Part shown: positions 34,186 to 44,500 of the stretch, one piece after another
How positions within the stretch are numbered: the first letter of the stretch is position 1
Layout of the letters: every line of letters begins with the position of its first letter
Assembly: GCA_003167365.1 (NCBI GenBank)
Contig: PMTM01000006.1
Coordinates: 392,391-456,390 of the forward strand
Direction: 5' to 3'
DNA from: Spartobacteria bacterium
GTDB taxonomy: Bacteria; Verrucomicrobiota; Verrucomicrobiia; Chthoniobacterales; UBA10450
Length of the DNA: 64,000 bases
Position numbers and translations under genes: made by a program
Notes under the pieces: generated by a model
Seen by the model: the letters and a program-made list of their open reading frames with translations, nothing else
The model's database searches: none
What the model was told of the DNA's origin: nothing

Positions 34186-35043
34186 ATGCAAGCAACCGCC
34201 GCAAACCATGCCTGGCGCAAAATCAAGAGCGCGCTCGTTTCCGCGCTAGCGTTCGTCTCCGCGATTTTGGTAATCGCGCCACTCGGTCTGGTCTTTTTCT
34301 ATTTGGTGAAGAGCGGCGCGAGTTCGGTGAACTGGGATTTTTTCACGCAGCTGCCGAAACCGGTTGGCGTGGTCGGTGGCGGCATGGCGAACGCGATCGC
34401 CGGCTCGTTCGAATTACTCGGCCTGGCCGCGATGATTGGTGTGCCGATCGGCGTGCTCGGTGGGGTTTATCTTGCGGAATACGGCTCGACGCGGACGAAC
34501 TCGCTCCTGCGTTTTATCGCGGACGTGCTGAACGGTGTGCCATCCATCACATGGGGAGTGGTCGTTTATGGCCTCGTTGTTTTGCGCTTCAAAGGCTTTT
34601 CCGCCTACGCCGGCGGCCTCGCCCTGGGGTTCATGATGGTGCCCTTGATCATGCGCACGACGGAAGAAGTGCTTCTCCTCGTCCCTAATGGCTACCGCGA
34701 AGCGGCGCTCGCGCTTGGTGTGAGCCGCTGGAAAACAATCGTGCACATTGTCATGAAGACGGCGTCGAAAGGAATCGTTACCGGCATCTTGCTCGCGCTC
34801 GCGCGCGTGGCAGGCGAAACGGCGCCGCTTCTTTTCACGGCGTTCGGCAATCGCTTTTGGAATCACAGCCTGAGCGAACCCATCGCCGCGCTACCATTAC
34901 AAATTTTCAGCTACGCGATTTCTCCCTACGAAGACTGGCATCGGCAGGCGTGGGCTGGGGCGCTCGTGCTCGTAATCATGATCTTTTTCATTAACGTCCT
35001 GGTGCGATTTCTCACCCGCGACCGGATGGCAAATCCGACGTAA
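34186..35043 (+). CDS. pstA: Phosphate ABC transporter permease PstA
   Basis: 285 residues, six helices. EAA loop REAALALGVSRWKTIVHIVM, then ALARVAGETAPLLFTAFGNR, the PstA signature. Pairs with PstC to form the channel across the inner membrane. Confidence 0.97.
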   Translation: MQATAANHAWRKIKSALVSALAFVSAILVIAPLGLVFFYLVKSGASSVNWDFFTQLPKPVGVVGGGMANAIAGSFELLGLAAMIGVPIGVLGGVYLAEYGSTRTNSLLRFIADVLNGVPSITWGVVVYGLVVLRFKGFSAYAGGLALGFMMVPLIMRTTEEVLLLVPNGYREAALALGVSRWKTIVHIVMKTASKGIVTGILLALARVAGETAPLLFTAFGNRFWNHSLSEPIAALPLQIFSYAISPYEDWHRQAWAGALVLVIMIFFINVLVRFLTRDRMANPT

Positions 35044-35049
35044 TCCTCT

Positions 35050-35895
35050 ATGATTGAAACCCCAGCAGCACTTCGACCTTCTGTCGCGCACGAGCGCGCC
35101 AAATCCATCATGCCCTCAAGCGAATCAAATACGACACCGCTGCCGACTTTTGAAGTGTCGAATCTTTCCATTTGGTACGGGGAAAAACCGGCTATTCAGG
35201 ATGTCACCATCAACATTCCTTCCAAGACCATCACGGCGATCATTGGTCCGAGCGGTTGCGGCAAATCTACATTTCTTCGCTGCCTCAATCGAATGCACGA
35301 ACTGATCCCGCGTACTCGCATTGAAGGGAAAGTTTTGTTTCAAGGTCAGGACCTTTACTCTCCTGGTTCCGATCCGACCGTCGTGCGCCGGCGCATCGGC
35401 ATGGTTTTCCAAAAATCAAACCCTTTCCCTACGATGTCGATCGCGGAAAACGTCGTCATCGGCCTGAAACTAAATGGCGTGCGCAATCGCACATTGCTTG
35501 ACGAACGTCTGGAAAACTCGCTGCGCATGGCCGCGCTCTGGGATGAGGTGAAGGATGACTTGCGCAAGCCCGGTATGAGCCTTTCCGGCGGACAACAACA
35601 ACGGCTTTGCATCGCACGCGCCATTGCGGTCGAACCCGAAGTGCTACTCATGGACGAACCGGCCTCCGCCCTTGATCCGATCGCGACAATGAAAGTCGAG
35701 GAGCTGATTCACGAATTGAGTGCCAAGTACACCATCGTCATCGTCACCCATAACATGCAACAGGCGAGCCGAGTGTCGGATCGCACAGCCTTCTTTTATG
35801 TCGGCAAATTGATAGAGTTCGGTGAAACCACCGAGATCTTCGCGGCCCCCAAAGAGAAAAAGACCGAAGATTATATCACCGGCCGCTTCGGCTAA
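35050..35895 (+). CDS. pstB: Phosphate ABC transporter ATPase PstB
   Basis: 281 residues (or 261 from the Met at 35110). Walker [11 protein letters not shown], signature [17 protein letters not shown], Walker [14 protein letters not shown], switch His in [17 protein letters not shown]. The C-terminal [17 protein letters not shown] is typical of PstB. Drives uptake in the pst operon. Confidence 0.97.
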   Translation: MIETPAALRPSVAHERAKSIMPSSESNTTPLPTFEVSNLSIWYGEKPAIQDVTINIPSKTITAIIGPSGCGKSTFLRCLNRMHELIPRTRIEGKVLFQGQDLYSPGSDPTVVRRRIGMVFQKSNPFPTMSIAENVVIGLKLNGVRNRTLLDERLENSLRMAALWDEVKDDLRKPGMSLSGGQQQRLCIARAIAVEPEVLLMDEPASALDPIATMKVEELIHELSAKYTIVIVTHNMQQASRVSDRTAFFYVGKLIEFGETTEIFAAPKEKKTEDYITGRFG

Positions 35896-35901
35896 TTTTG
35901 A

Positions 35902-36582
35902 GTGCCGGCGGACAAACACATTCTTAGCCGTTTCGACGAAGCCCTGGAGGCGTTGCGCGGGGATGTCCTAATGATGGCCAGCCTAACCGAGAAAAATTTG
36001 CGCAACGCGATGAGATGCCTGGTCGATCGAGGAAGTAATCTTTGCAGCGCCACTATTGCCGACGAAGGCGAAATCGATGAATTGGAGAAGAGCATCGATG
36101 CCGACGGGGTCGAGCTTCTTCGTGGTTTTCAGCCGGTTGCGTCGGATCTGCGACAGATCGTTTCGATAATCAAGATTTGCAGCAATCTTGAGCGTATTGC
36201 CGACCAGGCAGTGAATATCGCGAAGCGCTGTCGCAAACTGAATCGCGACCCGAACCCCAGCGATACCGAGCAGATAAACGCGATGTTCGCTCAAGCGATC
36301 GGCATGGTTCAAGATAGTATGAGCGCTTATCGGATGTCCGACGTAAATCTCGCTCGATCGGTCTTAGAGCGGGACAAGATGCTCGATCAGATGAACCATG
36401 ACCTGGCGACCACACTTACCACGACGATGGGACTAGTGCCCGAGCGCATAACTGATTATCTGAATTTGCTGTTTATTGCGCGGCATCTCGAACGTGTGGG
36501 CGATCATGCGGAAAACATTGCTGAGGATGCGATTTACGCCGCGTCCGCCGAGGATGTCCGTCACAACAAAGTGCAGGCATAA
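35902..36582 (+). CDS. phoU: PhoU phosphate-uptake regulator
   Basis: 226 residues, two PhoU three-helix bundles. The metal-binding pattern appears twice: DEGEIDELEKSIDADGV (ExxxD) and around LERVGDHAENIAEDAIY. GTG start 6 bp after the pstB stop. PhoU damps Pst transport and signals phosphate sufficiency to PhoR. A paralogue is at 51638. Confidence 0.95.
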   Translation: MPADKHILSRFDEALEALRGDVLMMASLTEKNLRNAMRCLVDRGSNLCSATIADEGEIDELEKSIDADGVELLRGFQPVASDLRQIVSIIKICSNLERIADQAVNIAKRCRKLNRDPNPSDTEQINAMFAQAIGMVQDSMSAYRMSDVNLARSVLERDKMLDQMNHDLATTLTTTMGLVPERITDYLNLLFIARHLERVGDHAENIAEDAIYAASAEDVRHNKVQA

Positions 36583-36641
36583 TGCTTTTGTTCAGACGCT
36601 GTAACGGCCTGATCTCTGCCGGATCCGTTTGACATCGGCCA

Positions 36642-36657
36642 GTGTGCATGTGCACAC
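36642..36657. promoter_or_regulatory. 16-bp perfect palindrome
   Basis: GTGTGCA-TG-TGCACAC in the 177-bp gap between the convergent phoU and pit genes. No promoter or T-tract adjoins it, so operator or terminator function is not established. A short open frame across it (to 36830) encodes one hydrophobic helix but overlaps pit and is not called. Confidence 0.4.
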
Positions 36658-36759
36658 ATATCAGCGAGTTCATTCCTCTAATCTCCGCGCTAATCTTAGC
36701 CGCCGCTTCCATCGCAGTCGCATTTATTACGAGAGGTCGCGATCGGAAACAAAGCGGTC

Positions 36760-37839
36760 CTAAGAGCCGATTATCGGCTGTAACAAACGGAAGAAGCCGT
36801 AGGCGAGCAGGCCGGTCGCGGGGATCGTGAAAATCCAAGCCCAGATGATCCTTTCAGCTACGATCAAATCCAGTGCCTTCCAGCGTTTGGCGATTCCGAC
36901 CCCCATAATAGAAGTGGTAATGGCATGAGTGGTTGAGACGGGCATCCCGAGATTTCCGGCGACGAGCAGGATGGTCGCGGCAGTCGATTCGGCGGCGAAA
37001 CCGTGAATGGGTTTCATGGTGACAAGCTTGTGTCCCAACGTCCGGATGATGCGCCAGCCACCCGCCCATGTGCCAGCTGCCATGACCAGGGCGCAGCTCA
37101 CCTTGATCCAGAGATGAATCTCAAAGTTGGGCGTGTGCAGGAAGCTCAACAGGGGGGGGAGATTTTCGAGTTTGCCCGCTTTGGTCGCAGTAAAAGTGGC
37201 GAGCGCGATAATGCCCATCGTCTTTTGTGCGTCGGCAAAACCGTGTCCCCACGCCATGTATCCGGCGCTAAAGAGTTGAAGCTTGCCGAAGACGCGATTC
37301 ACAACCACCGGTCGCCACTTATGAACGAGAAAGAAGAGCAGGTTCATGATCAGGAATCCGCCAAGCAAACCGGCAATTGGGGAACAAATCATCGGCAGAA
37401 TTACCTTAGGGAGAAGTCCATCCCAAACTGCATGACCGTGACTGTCGATCTTGTGCAACGACCATTTGATGACGCTCCAATGTCCACTGGCTGAGGCCAG
37501 TGCCGCACCGCATAGACCGCCGATGAGCGCGTGACTAGAGCTGGTGGGCAAGCCGAGCCACCACGTGAGAAGGTTCCAGCAGATTCCGCCGAACATGGCC
37601 GCGAGAATTGTAAGCATCGTGACGTAGGCGGTATCGACCAGTCCGGCTCCGACCGTTTTGGCGACGGCCTCGCCGGAGAGCGCACCAAGTAGATTAAAGG
37701 CAGCCGCGAGCAAAACTGCGGCGCGTGGCGTAAGGACTCTTGTCGATACTACGGTGGCAATGGCGTTGGCCGCATCATGGAAGCCATTGATGTACTCGAA
37801 AACAAAAACAGCAAAGATGACCAGCAGCAGGAAGAACAT
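36760..37839 (-). CDS. pit: Low-affinity phosphate permease, Pit family
   Basis: 359 residues, ten or more helices. The repeated PiT signature is present twice: EYINGFHDAANAIATVVSTRVL near the N-terminus and AGNLGMPVSTTHAITTSIMGVG near residue 300, with WWLGLPTSSSHALIGGLCGAAL between. It imports metal-phosphate using the proton or Na+ gradient. Downstream of a tiny membrane-protein gene in the same direction. The usual DUF47 (PhoU-like) partner of Pit is absent here. Confidence 0.95.
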   Translation of the reverse strand: MFFLLLVIFAVFVFEYINGFHDAANAIATVVSTRVLTPRAAVLLAAAFNLLGALSGEAVAKTVGAGLVDTAYVTMLTILAAMFGGICWNLLTWWLGLPTSSSHALIGGLCGAALASASGHWSVIKWSLHKIDSHGHAVWDGLLPKVILPMICSPIAGLLGGFLIMNLLFFLVHKWRPVVVNRVFGKLQLFSAGYMAWGHGFADAQKTMGIIALATFTATKAGKLENLPPLLSFLHTPNFEIHLWIKVSCALVMAAGTWAGGWRIIRTLGHKLVTMKPIHGFAAESTAATILLVAGNLGMPVSTTHAITTSIMGVGIAKRWKALDLIVAERIIWAWIFTIPATGLLAYGFFRLLQPIIGS

Positions 37840-37848
37840 CGCGCACTT

Positions 37849-38019
37849 CTATTTGCCCGGTTGGGTCTTGCGAGGCGAGAAGAGAATGCGGCTAAGAACT
37901 GTAATGACGCCGGTGACGGCGACCGTTATTACCGTCACCTTGTTGACTCCAGAAGAGAGAAGAAGAAGCACGGACGCAGTCGCGCCTGCGATTTGCGCGA
38001 CGCCGAACAACAGCCGCAA
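37849..38019 (-). CDS. Small two-helix membrane protein upstream of pit
   Basis: 56 residues from a TTG start, the only one available after an in-frame stop. Reads LRLLFGVAQIAGATASVLLLL, then NKVTVITVAVTGVITVLSRI and a basic tail FSPRKTQPGK. Two hydrophobic helices and good codon structure argue for a real gene; its stop lies 9 bp before the pit start, so the two would be co-transcribed. Not recognised as a family; an accessory role to Pit is inferred only from position. Confidence 0.45.
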   Translation of the reverse strand: MRLLFGVAQIAGATASVLLLLSSGVNKVTVITVAVTGVITVLSRILFSPRKTQPGK

Positions 38020-38168
38020 GATCGCCTACCAGAATTCGCGATTGGTGTCGCGATGTGAACTAGGCGTCATCACGTCGGGTTCTATTTTAGCAACAACCCG
38101 TTTCCCGCACAGCGACATCCAAACGCGTCATGCGTAAATCAAACCGGATTTCGGGAACGGCGTCGAGG

Positions 38169-38186
38169 CTGTCACACGAACGTTAC
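38169..38186 (+). promoter_or_regulatory. Pho-box-like site upstream of the arsenic operon
   Basis: CTGTCAC (38169-38175), 4 bp, ACGTTAC (38180-38186), then CTTTTGCCG. The following ~75 bp, including CTGTTA and GGAGGATGC-AACA-TTG, parallels the leader and start of the LpxH-like gene at 31118-31210, so this is a duplicated Pho promoter with its gene lost. Confidence 0.6.
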
Positions 38187-38263
38187 AATACTTCTTTTGC
38201 CGCGTTCGTTTCACCTCTGTTAATTTCCGAGATAACAGGAGGATGCAAACATTTGCCATCGCC

Positions 38264-38292
38264 TTGACTATATTCCCGTACAGGAATATTGA
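38264..38292 (+). promoter_or_regulatory. Ars promoter with palindromic operator
   Basis: TTGACT (38264-38269) and TATTGA (38287-38292), spaced 17 bp, look like -35 and -10 boxes. Between them lies a 7+7 inverted repeat ATATTCC ... GGAATAT (38270-38289), a plausible ArsR operator that would block RNA polymerase. The GTG start at 38298 lies at the expected transcription start, so the mRNA may be leaderless. Confidence 0.6.
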
Positions 38293-38297
38293 TTGGA

Positions 38298-38759
38298 GTG
38301 AAACTAAGCGAGCTGAAGTCGATTCTGGAATCGCAACCAGACAAATTCCCCCGATTTATCCTGCCTGACGGCGACCAAGTTCCTGCCAATTTCCACCTGA
38401 CGGAAGTCGGGCACGTCGCGAAGAACTTCATCGACTGCGGAGGCACGATCCGCAAGACGGAGAGCAGCGTTCTGCAACTATGGGTGAATGACGGCGACGC
38501 GGACCACCGGTTGAACGCCGGCAAGATGGCCACGATCCTGGCGCTCGGTGAACGTGTCCTGCCTCAGTACGATCTTGAAGTGGAAGTCGAATACGACAAC
38601 TACGCCATCTCACAATTCCCGATCACCGGTTTCGAAACCTCGGGAGATCATCTCGATTTTACGTTGACGACAAAGCACACCGATTGTCTCGCGAAAGAGA
38701 AGTGTGGCGTCGGCGACAATTCCTGTGCGCCGCAGCCGGCCGCGGCAGCGTGTTGCTAG
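38298..38759 (+). CDS. DUF6428 protein of the arsenic operon
   Basis: About 153 residues. N-terminal [19 protein letters not shown], then [20 protein letters not shown] and a Cys-rich end ([18 protein letters not shown] ... CC). The family is regularly found in ars operons and is of unknown function; the cysteine-rich tail could bind arsenite or transfer it to ACR3. GTG 38298 is preferred; TTG 38289 is possible. First gene of the operon, 13 bp before acr3. Confidence 0.78.
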   Translation: MKLSELKSILESQPDKFPRFILPDGDQVPANFHLTEVGHVAKNFIDCGGTIRKTESSVLQLWVNDGDADHRLNAGKMATILALGERVLPQYDLEVEVEYDNYAISQFPITGFETSGDHLDFTLTTKHTDCLAKEKCGVGDNSCAPQPAAAACC

Positions 38760-38772
38760 GAAAGGTCGGCTG

Positions 38773-39858
38773 ATGGGAGTTTCCAGAACACCGCTCGAGA
38801 AGCTCTCGTTCCTCGACCGGTTTCTCACGCTCTGGATTTTCCTCGCCATTTTGGTGGGGGTTATTCTCGGGGTTTTCGTTCCCGGTGTGCCGGCCACCTT
38901 GAATCGGCTGAGCGTTGGGACCACGTCCGTTCCGATTGCGGTCGGGTTGATTTTGATGATGTATCCGCCGCTGGCGAAGGTGAGATACGAAGAGCTGGGG
39001 GACGTGTTTCGCGACGGCAAGGTGCTGACCCTCTCGCTGGTGCAGAACTGGCTGATCGGTCCGCTCCTCATGTTCGTCCTGGCGATAGTCTTTCTGCGGG
39101 GTCACCCCGACTACATGGTGGGCCTGATCCTGATTGGCCTGGCGCGTTGCATTGCCATGGTGATCGTTTGGAATGATCTCGCCAAGGGTAGCGCTGAATA
39201 CTGCGCTGGGCTGGTGGCCTTGAATAGCATCTTCCAAGTGCTCTTCTATGCCCCCTTTGCTTACCTTTTCATCAAGGTCCTGCCTCCACTGCTGGGAATT
39301 CCACTGGGCTCAATTGATCTCTCGAAGATCACCATGGCGAGTGTGGCGACCAGTGTCTTGATCTATCTTGGTATTCCATTTTTCGCCGGGCTTGCGACGC
39401 GAGTGTCGCTGCTGCGCCTCAAGGGCCGGGCGTGGTACGAGCGCGAGTTTATTCCCCGCATCAGTCCTCTGACTCTGGCGGCGCTGCTTTTCACCATCGT
39501 GGCGATGTTCAGCCTCAAAGGAATGGAGATTGTGCGCATACCGCTGGACGTGCTGCGCATCGCGATCCCGCTGCTCATCTATTTTGTGGTGATGTTTTTC
39601 CTGAGTTTCTTCATGAGCAGACGGCTGGGAAATGACTATGAGCGCTCGGCCACCCTGGCTTTCACCGCAGGCAGCAACAACTTCGAGTTGGCGATTGCAG
39701 TTGCCATTGCGGTGTTCGGGCTGAACTCGGGTGCGGCCTTCGCCGCAGTGATAGGCCCGCTGGTCGAGGTGCCGGTCATGATCGCACTAGTCAAAGTATC
39801 TCTGCAATTTCGCACCGGCTATTTTCAGCCGCGCGGCGGGTCGAGCGATAGAAGTTGA
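38773..39858 (+). CDS. acr3: Arsenite efflux transporter ACR3
   Basis: 361 residues, ten helices. The conserved catalytic cysteine lies in [18 protein letters not shown], and the second motif [17 protein letters not shown] is present. It exports arsenite using the proton gradient. ATG 38773 is chosen; it gives the usual start [18 protein letters not shown]. Between DUF6428 and arsR. Confidence 0.96.
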   Translation: MGVSRTPLEKLSFLDRFLTLWIFLAILVGVILGVFVPGVPATLNRLSVGTTSVPIAVGLILMMYPPLAKVRYEELGDVFRDGKVLTLSLVQNWLIGPLLMFVLAIVFLRGHPDYMVGLILIGLARCIAMVIVWNDLAKGSAEYCAGLVALNSIFQVLFYAPFAYLFIKVLPPLLGIPLGSIDLSKITMASVATSVLIYLGIPFFAGLATRVSLLRLKGRAWYEREFIPRISPLTLAALLFTIVAMFSLKGMEIVRIPLDVLRIAIPLLIYFVVMFFLSFFMSRRLGNDYERSATLAFTAGSNNFELAIAVAIAVFGLNSGAAFAAVIGPLVEVPVMIALVKVSLQFRTGYFQPRGGSSDRS

Positions 39859-39871
39859 ACCACTTGTTCAG

Positions 39872-40315
39872 ATGGACCTGATTCAAATCTACGAATGCTT
39901 CTGCGATCAGACCCGGTTGCGCATTTTACATTTGCTAGCGCAAACTCCGCTCTGCGTTTGCCATTTTCAGGAGATTCTCTGCGAGCCGCAGGTGAAGATT
40001 TCCAAGCACCTCGCCTATTTGAGAGAGCGAGAAATGGTCGTGGCCGAGAGGCAGCAAAATTGGATGATTTATTCGCTGCCGAGGAAACGCGCTTCGGAAC
40101 TCGAGGCGAACTTGAAATGCCTGCAAGATTGCGTGCAGAGCGATCCGATCTTCAAACGCGATCTCAAAGCTCTGTCGAAGCTCCGTTCGACGTGCTGCGA
40201 ACCGGATGGAATTTTGGCGACGCTGGAGCGACAACGACGACGCGCTCCGTTTCGTCCTGGAGCCGCCGGGAACAACTTGCAAGGCGCGGGACCGCGTCGA
40301 GAGCGGAAACGCTGA
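39872..40315 (+). CDS. arsR: ArsR-family arsenic repressor
   Basis: 147 residues, winged helix. CFCDQTRLRILHLLAQ starts the fold; the metal site is LCVCHFQEILCEPQVKISKH, with the CxC in the recognition-side helix as in ArsR; further Cys at the C-terminus (SKLRSTCCEPD). Likely binds the palindrome at 38270-38289 and is released by arsenite. The last ~35 residues are Arg-rich and unconserved. Confidence 0.93.
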   Translation: MDLIQIYECFCDQTRLRILHLLAQTPLCVCHFQEILCEPQVKISKHLAYLREREMVVAERQQNWMIYSLPRKRASELEANLKCLQDCVQSDPIFKRDLKALSKLRSTCCEPDGILATLERQRRRAPFRPGAAGNNLQGAGPRRERKR

Positions 40316-40349
40316 ATCTTGCTGTATGTAAGAATTAGGAAATTAGTTT

Positions 40350-40796
40350 ATGAAAAAAAGAAGAGTCTTATTTATCTGCGTTCATAACAGCGCGCGCAGC
40401 CAGATGGCCGCGGCGTTGCTCAACAAAATGTGCGGAGATGTTTTTGAAGCCCATAGCGCGGGGCTTCAGCCCGGCGTGCTCAATCCGCTGGCAGTGGAGG
40501 TGCTCCAGGAAATCGGGATCGACATCTCACAGAACAAGACGCAAGCCGTGTTCGACGTTTTCGTTTCGGGCCAGCTATTTCCATTCGTGATCACGGTTTG
40601 CAGCGAAACAGAGGCGAAAGGTTGCCCGATCTTTCCCGGAGTGACGACGCGTTTGCATTGGCCGTTTCCCGATCCTTCCCAGTTGACCGGTACGTGGGAA
40701 GAGAAGTTGGAGGGAACGCGGGAAATCTTGAAAGAGATCGAGAACGAGCTGCAACAATTCTGCGACGAGCAGTGCGTCGCATCGCTACAGTCGTGA
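40350..40796 (+). CDS. arsC: Arsenate reductase, thioredoxin-linked (LMW phosphatase fold)
   Basis: 148 residues. P-loop VLFICVHNSARSQMAAALL (Cx5R), Asp of the general acid in WPFPDPSQLTGT, and the redox cysteines CSETEAKGC. Reduces arsenate to arsenite for ACR3. Last gene of the ars operon. Confidence 0.94.
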   Translation: MKKRRVLFICVHNSARSQMAAALLNKMCGDVFEAHSAGLQPGVLNPLAVEVLQEIGIDISQNKTQAVFDVFVSGQLFPFVITVCSETEAKGCPIFPGVTTRLHWPFPDPSQLTGTWEEKLEGTREILKEIENELQQFCDEQCVASLQS

Positions 40797-40847
40797 TTTC
40801 AACCGAAAGTTCTTGGAATTTGTTCCGAAGAAGATTGAGTCGCTAGG

Positions 40848-41324
40848 ATGAGTTTGTCGAAGAATGGGTCTGCCCGCGAGATCGAACGCAAGTTCTTAAT
40901 CAAACGGCTGCCCGCGGAGCTGAAACGTTTTCAAAGTTCTCCGATTGCGCAGGGCTACCTGGCGAACGAAACCGGCGGCCGGCACGTCCGCTTGCGAAAA
41001 CGAGGGAAGAGCGCGTCGCTCACTTTCAAGGTTGGCCGCGCAACCAATCGCGAGGAACGCGAGATCAAGCTTAGTCCTAGACAATTTGCCGCGCTTTGGC
41101 CGGCCACAGCCGGGAGAAGATTGCGCAAGCTCCGCTACTACATTCCGTGGAAAAATTTAATCATCGAGATCGACATCTATCGCGGCAGCAACAAGAACTT
41201 GATCGTGGCCGAGGTGGAATTTCCGACTCAGGCCGCTCGTCGAAAATTTAAGCCGCCGGGATGGTTTGGGCCGGAGATCACGGGAAACAAGCGCTACAGC
41301 AACGTAAGACTGGCCACCGAGTAA
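40848..41324 (+). CDS. CYTH domain protein (inorganic triphosphatase-like)
   Basis: 158 residues, a single CYTH barrel. The N-terminal EIERKFLIKRLP is the hallmark ExExK-type motif; further charged strands HVRLRKRGKSASLTFKVGR, REEREIKLS and LIIEIDIYRGSN line the tunnel. CYTH proteins hydrolyse tripolyphosphate or thiamine triphosphate; tripolyphosphatase activity is likely given the phosphate-rich context but is inferred. Confidence 0.88.
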   Translation: MSLSKNGSAREIERKFLIKRLPAELKRFQSSPIAQGYLANETGGRHVRLRKRGKSASLTFKVGRATNREEREIKLSPRQFAALWPATAGRRLRKLRYYIPWKNLIIEIDIYRGSNKNLIVAEVEFPTQAARRKFKPPGWFGPEITGNKRYSNVRLATE

Positions 41325-41418
41325 AACGGATCTCCGCGCAAGTGTTCGGGGACACCCTACTGGAAAATCCTGTCATTTTCCTCTAGCGCCGGATAACGTT
41401 GCGAAACAAATTAATCTT

Positions 41419-41577
41419 ATGAAAAATTATACGAAGATCCTGTTTTCGATTCTGGCGGCAGTGGTTTGCACAGCAGCTCTTGCGGCGGACAAGCCGAGTT
41501 GCAAAAAGAGCGGCAAAAATTGTCCCATGAACGACAACAAGGAGTGCAATTGCGGGAAGAGTTGCGACTGTAAGTAA
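41419..41577 (+). CDS. Exported cysteine-rich metal-binding peptide
   Basis: 52 residues. A signal peptide (NYTKILFSILAAVVCTAALA) is followed by a 30-residue mature part with seven cysteines: SCKKSGKNC, NDNKECNCGKSCDCK. The CxC and CxxxC spacing resembles metallothioneins or copper scavengers. It is convergent with cusA, 16 bp from its end. Not in any family I recognise; a periplasmic copper/silver buffer is inferred. Confidence 0.75.
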   Translation: MKNYTKILFSILAAVVCTAALAADKPSCKKSGKNCPMNDNKECNCGKSCDCK

Positions 41578-41593
41578 AAGGAACACGTAATCG

Positions 41594-44500
41594 TCATCCG
41601 CGCGACGATTCTTCCTCTTTCTCTTGCAAGCCGCGTTTTTTCCAGATCAAGAAGATCACTGGATAAACTAGCAATTCGAGAAGGGCGCTCGTCACAACTC
41701 CGCCAACCATCGGCGTCGCGATGCGCTTCATAAGATCAGCGCCGGTCTGCGTAATCGGCGACCACATGATGGGCAGTAGTCCGAACAAAATTGCGCAGGC
41801 TGTCATAATTTTTGGACGCAGACGCTGCACGGCGCCTTCGTGAATTGCGGCATGAAGATCGACCATTGATTTCATTCGGCCTTCGGCGCGAAATTTTTCC
41901 CAGGCGTGATCGAGGTAAAGCAACATGACCACACCGGTTTCCGCATCGAGGCCGGCGAGGGCGAGCAAACCGACCCAAACTGCGACGCTCATGTGATAAC
42001 CGAGCAGATAAAGCAACCAGAATGCGCCGATGAGGGAGAACGGTACGGCCAGCAGAACGATGCAGGTTTTCACAACTGAGCGGGTGTTGAAATAAAGCAG
42101 CACGAAAATGATCAGCAGTGTGAGCGGCACTACGATTTTCAGACGCTCCTCGGCTTGCTTGATGTATTGGAACTGACCGGCCCATTCGATGTAATAGCCG
42201 GCTGGAAATTTGATGCGCTCAGAGATGCGTTTCGACGCGTGGCGCACGTAACCGTCGATGTCGCTCGTTACCGGATCGACCAAGACAAAGCCAACAAGCT
42301 GACCGTTCTCATTGCGAATGCTCGGGGGACCGGTGCGGTAGCGAATGTCGGCGACGAGCGAAATTGGAATCTGCGCTCCGGTCGGTGTTGGAACCAATAC
42401 GCGTTTGAGTGAATCGAGGTCCTGCCGAAAATCAGGCGCATAGCGCGCGCGGACCGGATAACGTTCGCGGGCTTCCACCGTCGTCGTGATGGTCTTACCG
42501 CCAATCGCTGTTTCAACAACGTCATTCACGTCGCCGACGGTCAAACCGTAGCGCGCAGCGGCTTCGCGGTTCACATCGAAGTCGAGGAAATATCCACCGA
42601 CGGTACGTTCGGCAAAGACACTGCGCGTGTCGGGAAGATCGGCCATCGCTTTCTCGATTTGCACGGCCAGGTTCTCGATGCCTTGCAAATCCGGTCCGAA
42701 AACTTTTATCCCTAGTGCGCTGCGGAAGCCGGTGGTCAACATTTCCGTGCGCGTCTGGATTGGCATCCAGAAGATGTTCGCCATACCCGGAATGCGCAGG
42801 TTCATGTTCAGTTCGGCAAGGAATTTTTCCCACGTCATGCCGCGCGGCCATTGATCGAACGGTTTGAGCGACACGATCGTTTCAAACATGGAAAGCGGCG
42901 CGGGATCGGTTGAGGTGTCGGCTTGTCCAGCTTTACCGAAAACGGTCGTGACCTCGGGAAATGTTTTCAGTTGTCGATCTTGAATCTGAAGAATCTTGGT
43001 TGCTTCGGTGATGGACATTCCCGGCACCGCGGTGGGCATGTAGAGCAACGTCCCTTCATTCAGTGGCGGCATGAATTCTTTCCCGAGTTTTGCGAAAGGG
43101 AAAATTGTTAAGACCAGAAGCAACAGGGCACCGAGCAAAACGAACCGGCGGAAACGCAGAACAAAATTCAAGACCGGTTCGTAAACGGAAATCAGAAATC
43201 GATTCAGTGGATTCTTCGCTTCGGGAGCGATTTTTCCTCGGATCAACAAAGTCATCAGAACTGGCGCGACCGTGATCGCCAGCATTGCGGCGAAAAACAT
43301 CGAGAACGTTTTTGTAAACGCGAGCGGCTTGAATAGGCGCCCTTCCTGCGCGGTGAGCGAAAAGACCGGCAGGAAACTGACGGTGATGACAAGTAGTGAG
43401 AAGAACAATGGACGCCCAACTGTTTTCGCGGCGGCGACGATCACTTCGATTCGTTCGCTGTTGTTTGGTTCGCGGCCGTTCTGCTCTCGGAAATGCTCCA
43501 GCGCTTTGTGTGCGTTCTCGACCATGATGATGGCCGCATCGATCATCGCGCCGATCGCGATCGCGATTCCACCAAGCGACATAATGTTGCTGGTCAGATG
43601 CGAGTAAAACATCGGGATGAACGACGCGAGGATCGCGATGGGTAGCGTGATGATCGCGACCAAAGCCGAGCGGACGTGCCAAAGAAAGATGAGACAGACG
43701 AGCGCGACGATGATGCATTCCTCGATCAATTTCTCGCGCAGCGTTCCGATGGCGCGGTAAATCAATTCGCTGCGATCGTACGTCGGCACGATGCGCACGC
43801 CCGCCGGCAACGACGATTTGATACTCTCGATCTTACGTTTAACGCCTTCGATAACGTTCAGCGCGTTTTCGCCGTAGCGCATTACGACGATTCCACCAAC
43901 GACTTCGCCTTTGCCGTCCAATTCGGCCACGCCACGTCTGAGCGCTCCGCCGAGATGAACTTTGCCAATGTTCTTCACATACACTGGCGTTCCGTTCTCG
44001 ACTTTGAGTACGACGTTCTCAATGTCCGCGATGTTTTTGAAATAACCGCGGCCGCGGACGAAATATTCCGTGGTCGCAACCTCGAAAGTTTTTCCGCCGA
44101 CATCGCCGTTGCTGGACTTCACTTGCTTGACGACGTCACTCAACGGAATGCTGTGCGCGAGTAACGCATTGGGATCGATATCGATCTGATATTCCTTCAC
44201 AAAGCCGCCGACGGGCGCGACCTCGGCGACGCCTTTCACCGATTCGAGCGCATAACGTAGATTCCAATCTTGAATTGAACGTAGCTGCGCAAGATCAAGC
44301 TTCCCCGAATCATCCACCAGCGCGTACTCGAAAACCCAACCCACGCCGGTCGCGTCCGGGCCGATCGTCGGATTCACCCCTTCGGGAAGTGTGCCCCGAA
44401 TCGAGTTGAGATATTCGATGACGCGCGAACGCGCCCAATAAATGTCCGTTCCGTCTTCAAAAATGACGTAAACGAACGATTTGCCAAACATCGATTCGCC

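Noticed and set aside
36642-36830. Small plus-strand frame with one hydrophobic helix between phoU and pit
   Set aside because: Starts in a palindrome, overlaps 70 bp of pit, ends in Arg-rich antisense; no supporting ribosome site.
38243-38368. 41-codon ORF starting after AGGAGG in the ars leader (MQTFAIALTIF...)
   Set aside because: Probably the leftover start of a lost LpxH-like gene copy running into the ars operator and gene in a wrong frame; not a real gene.
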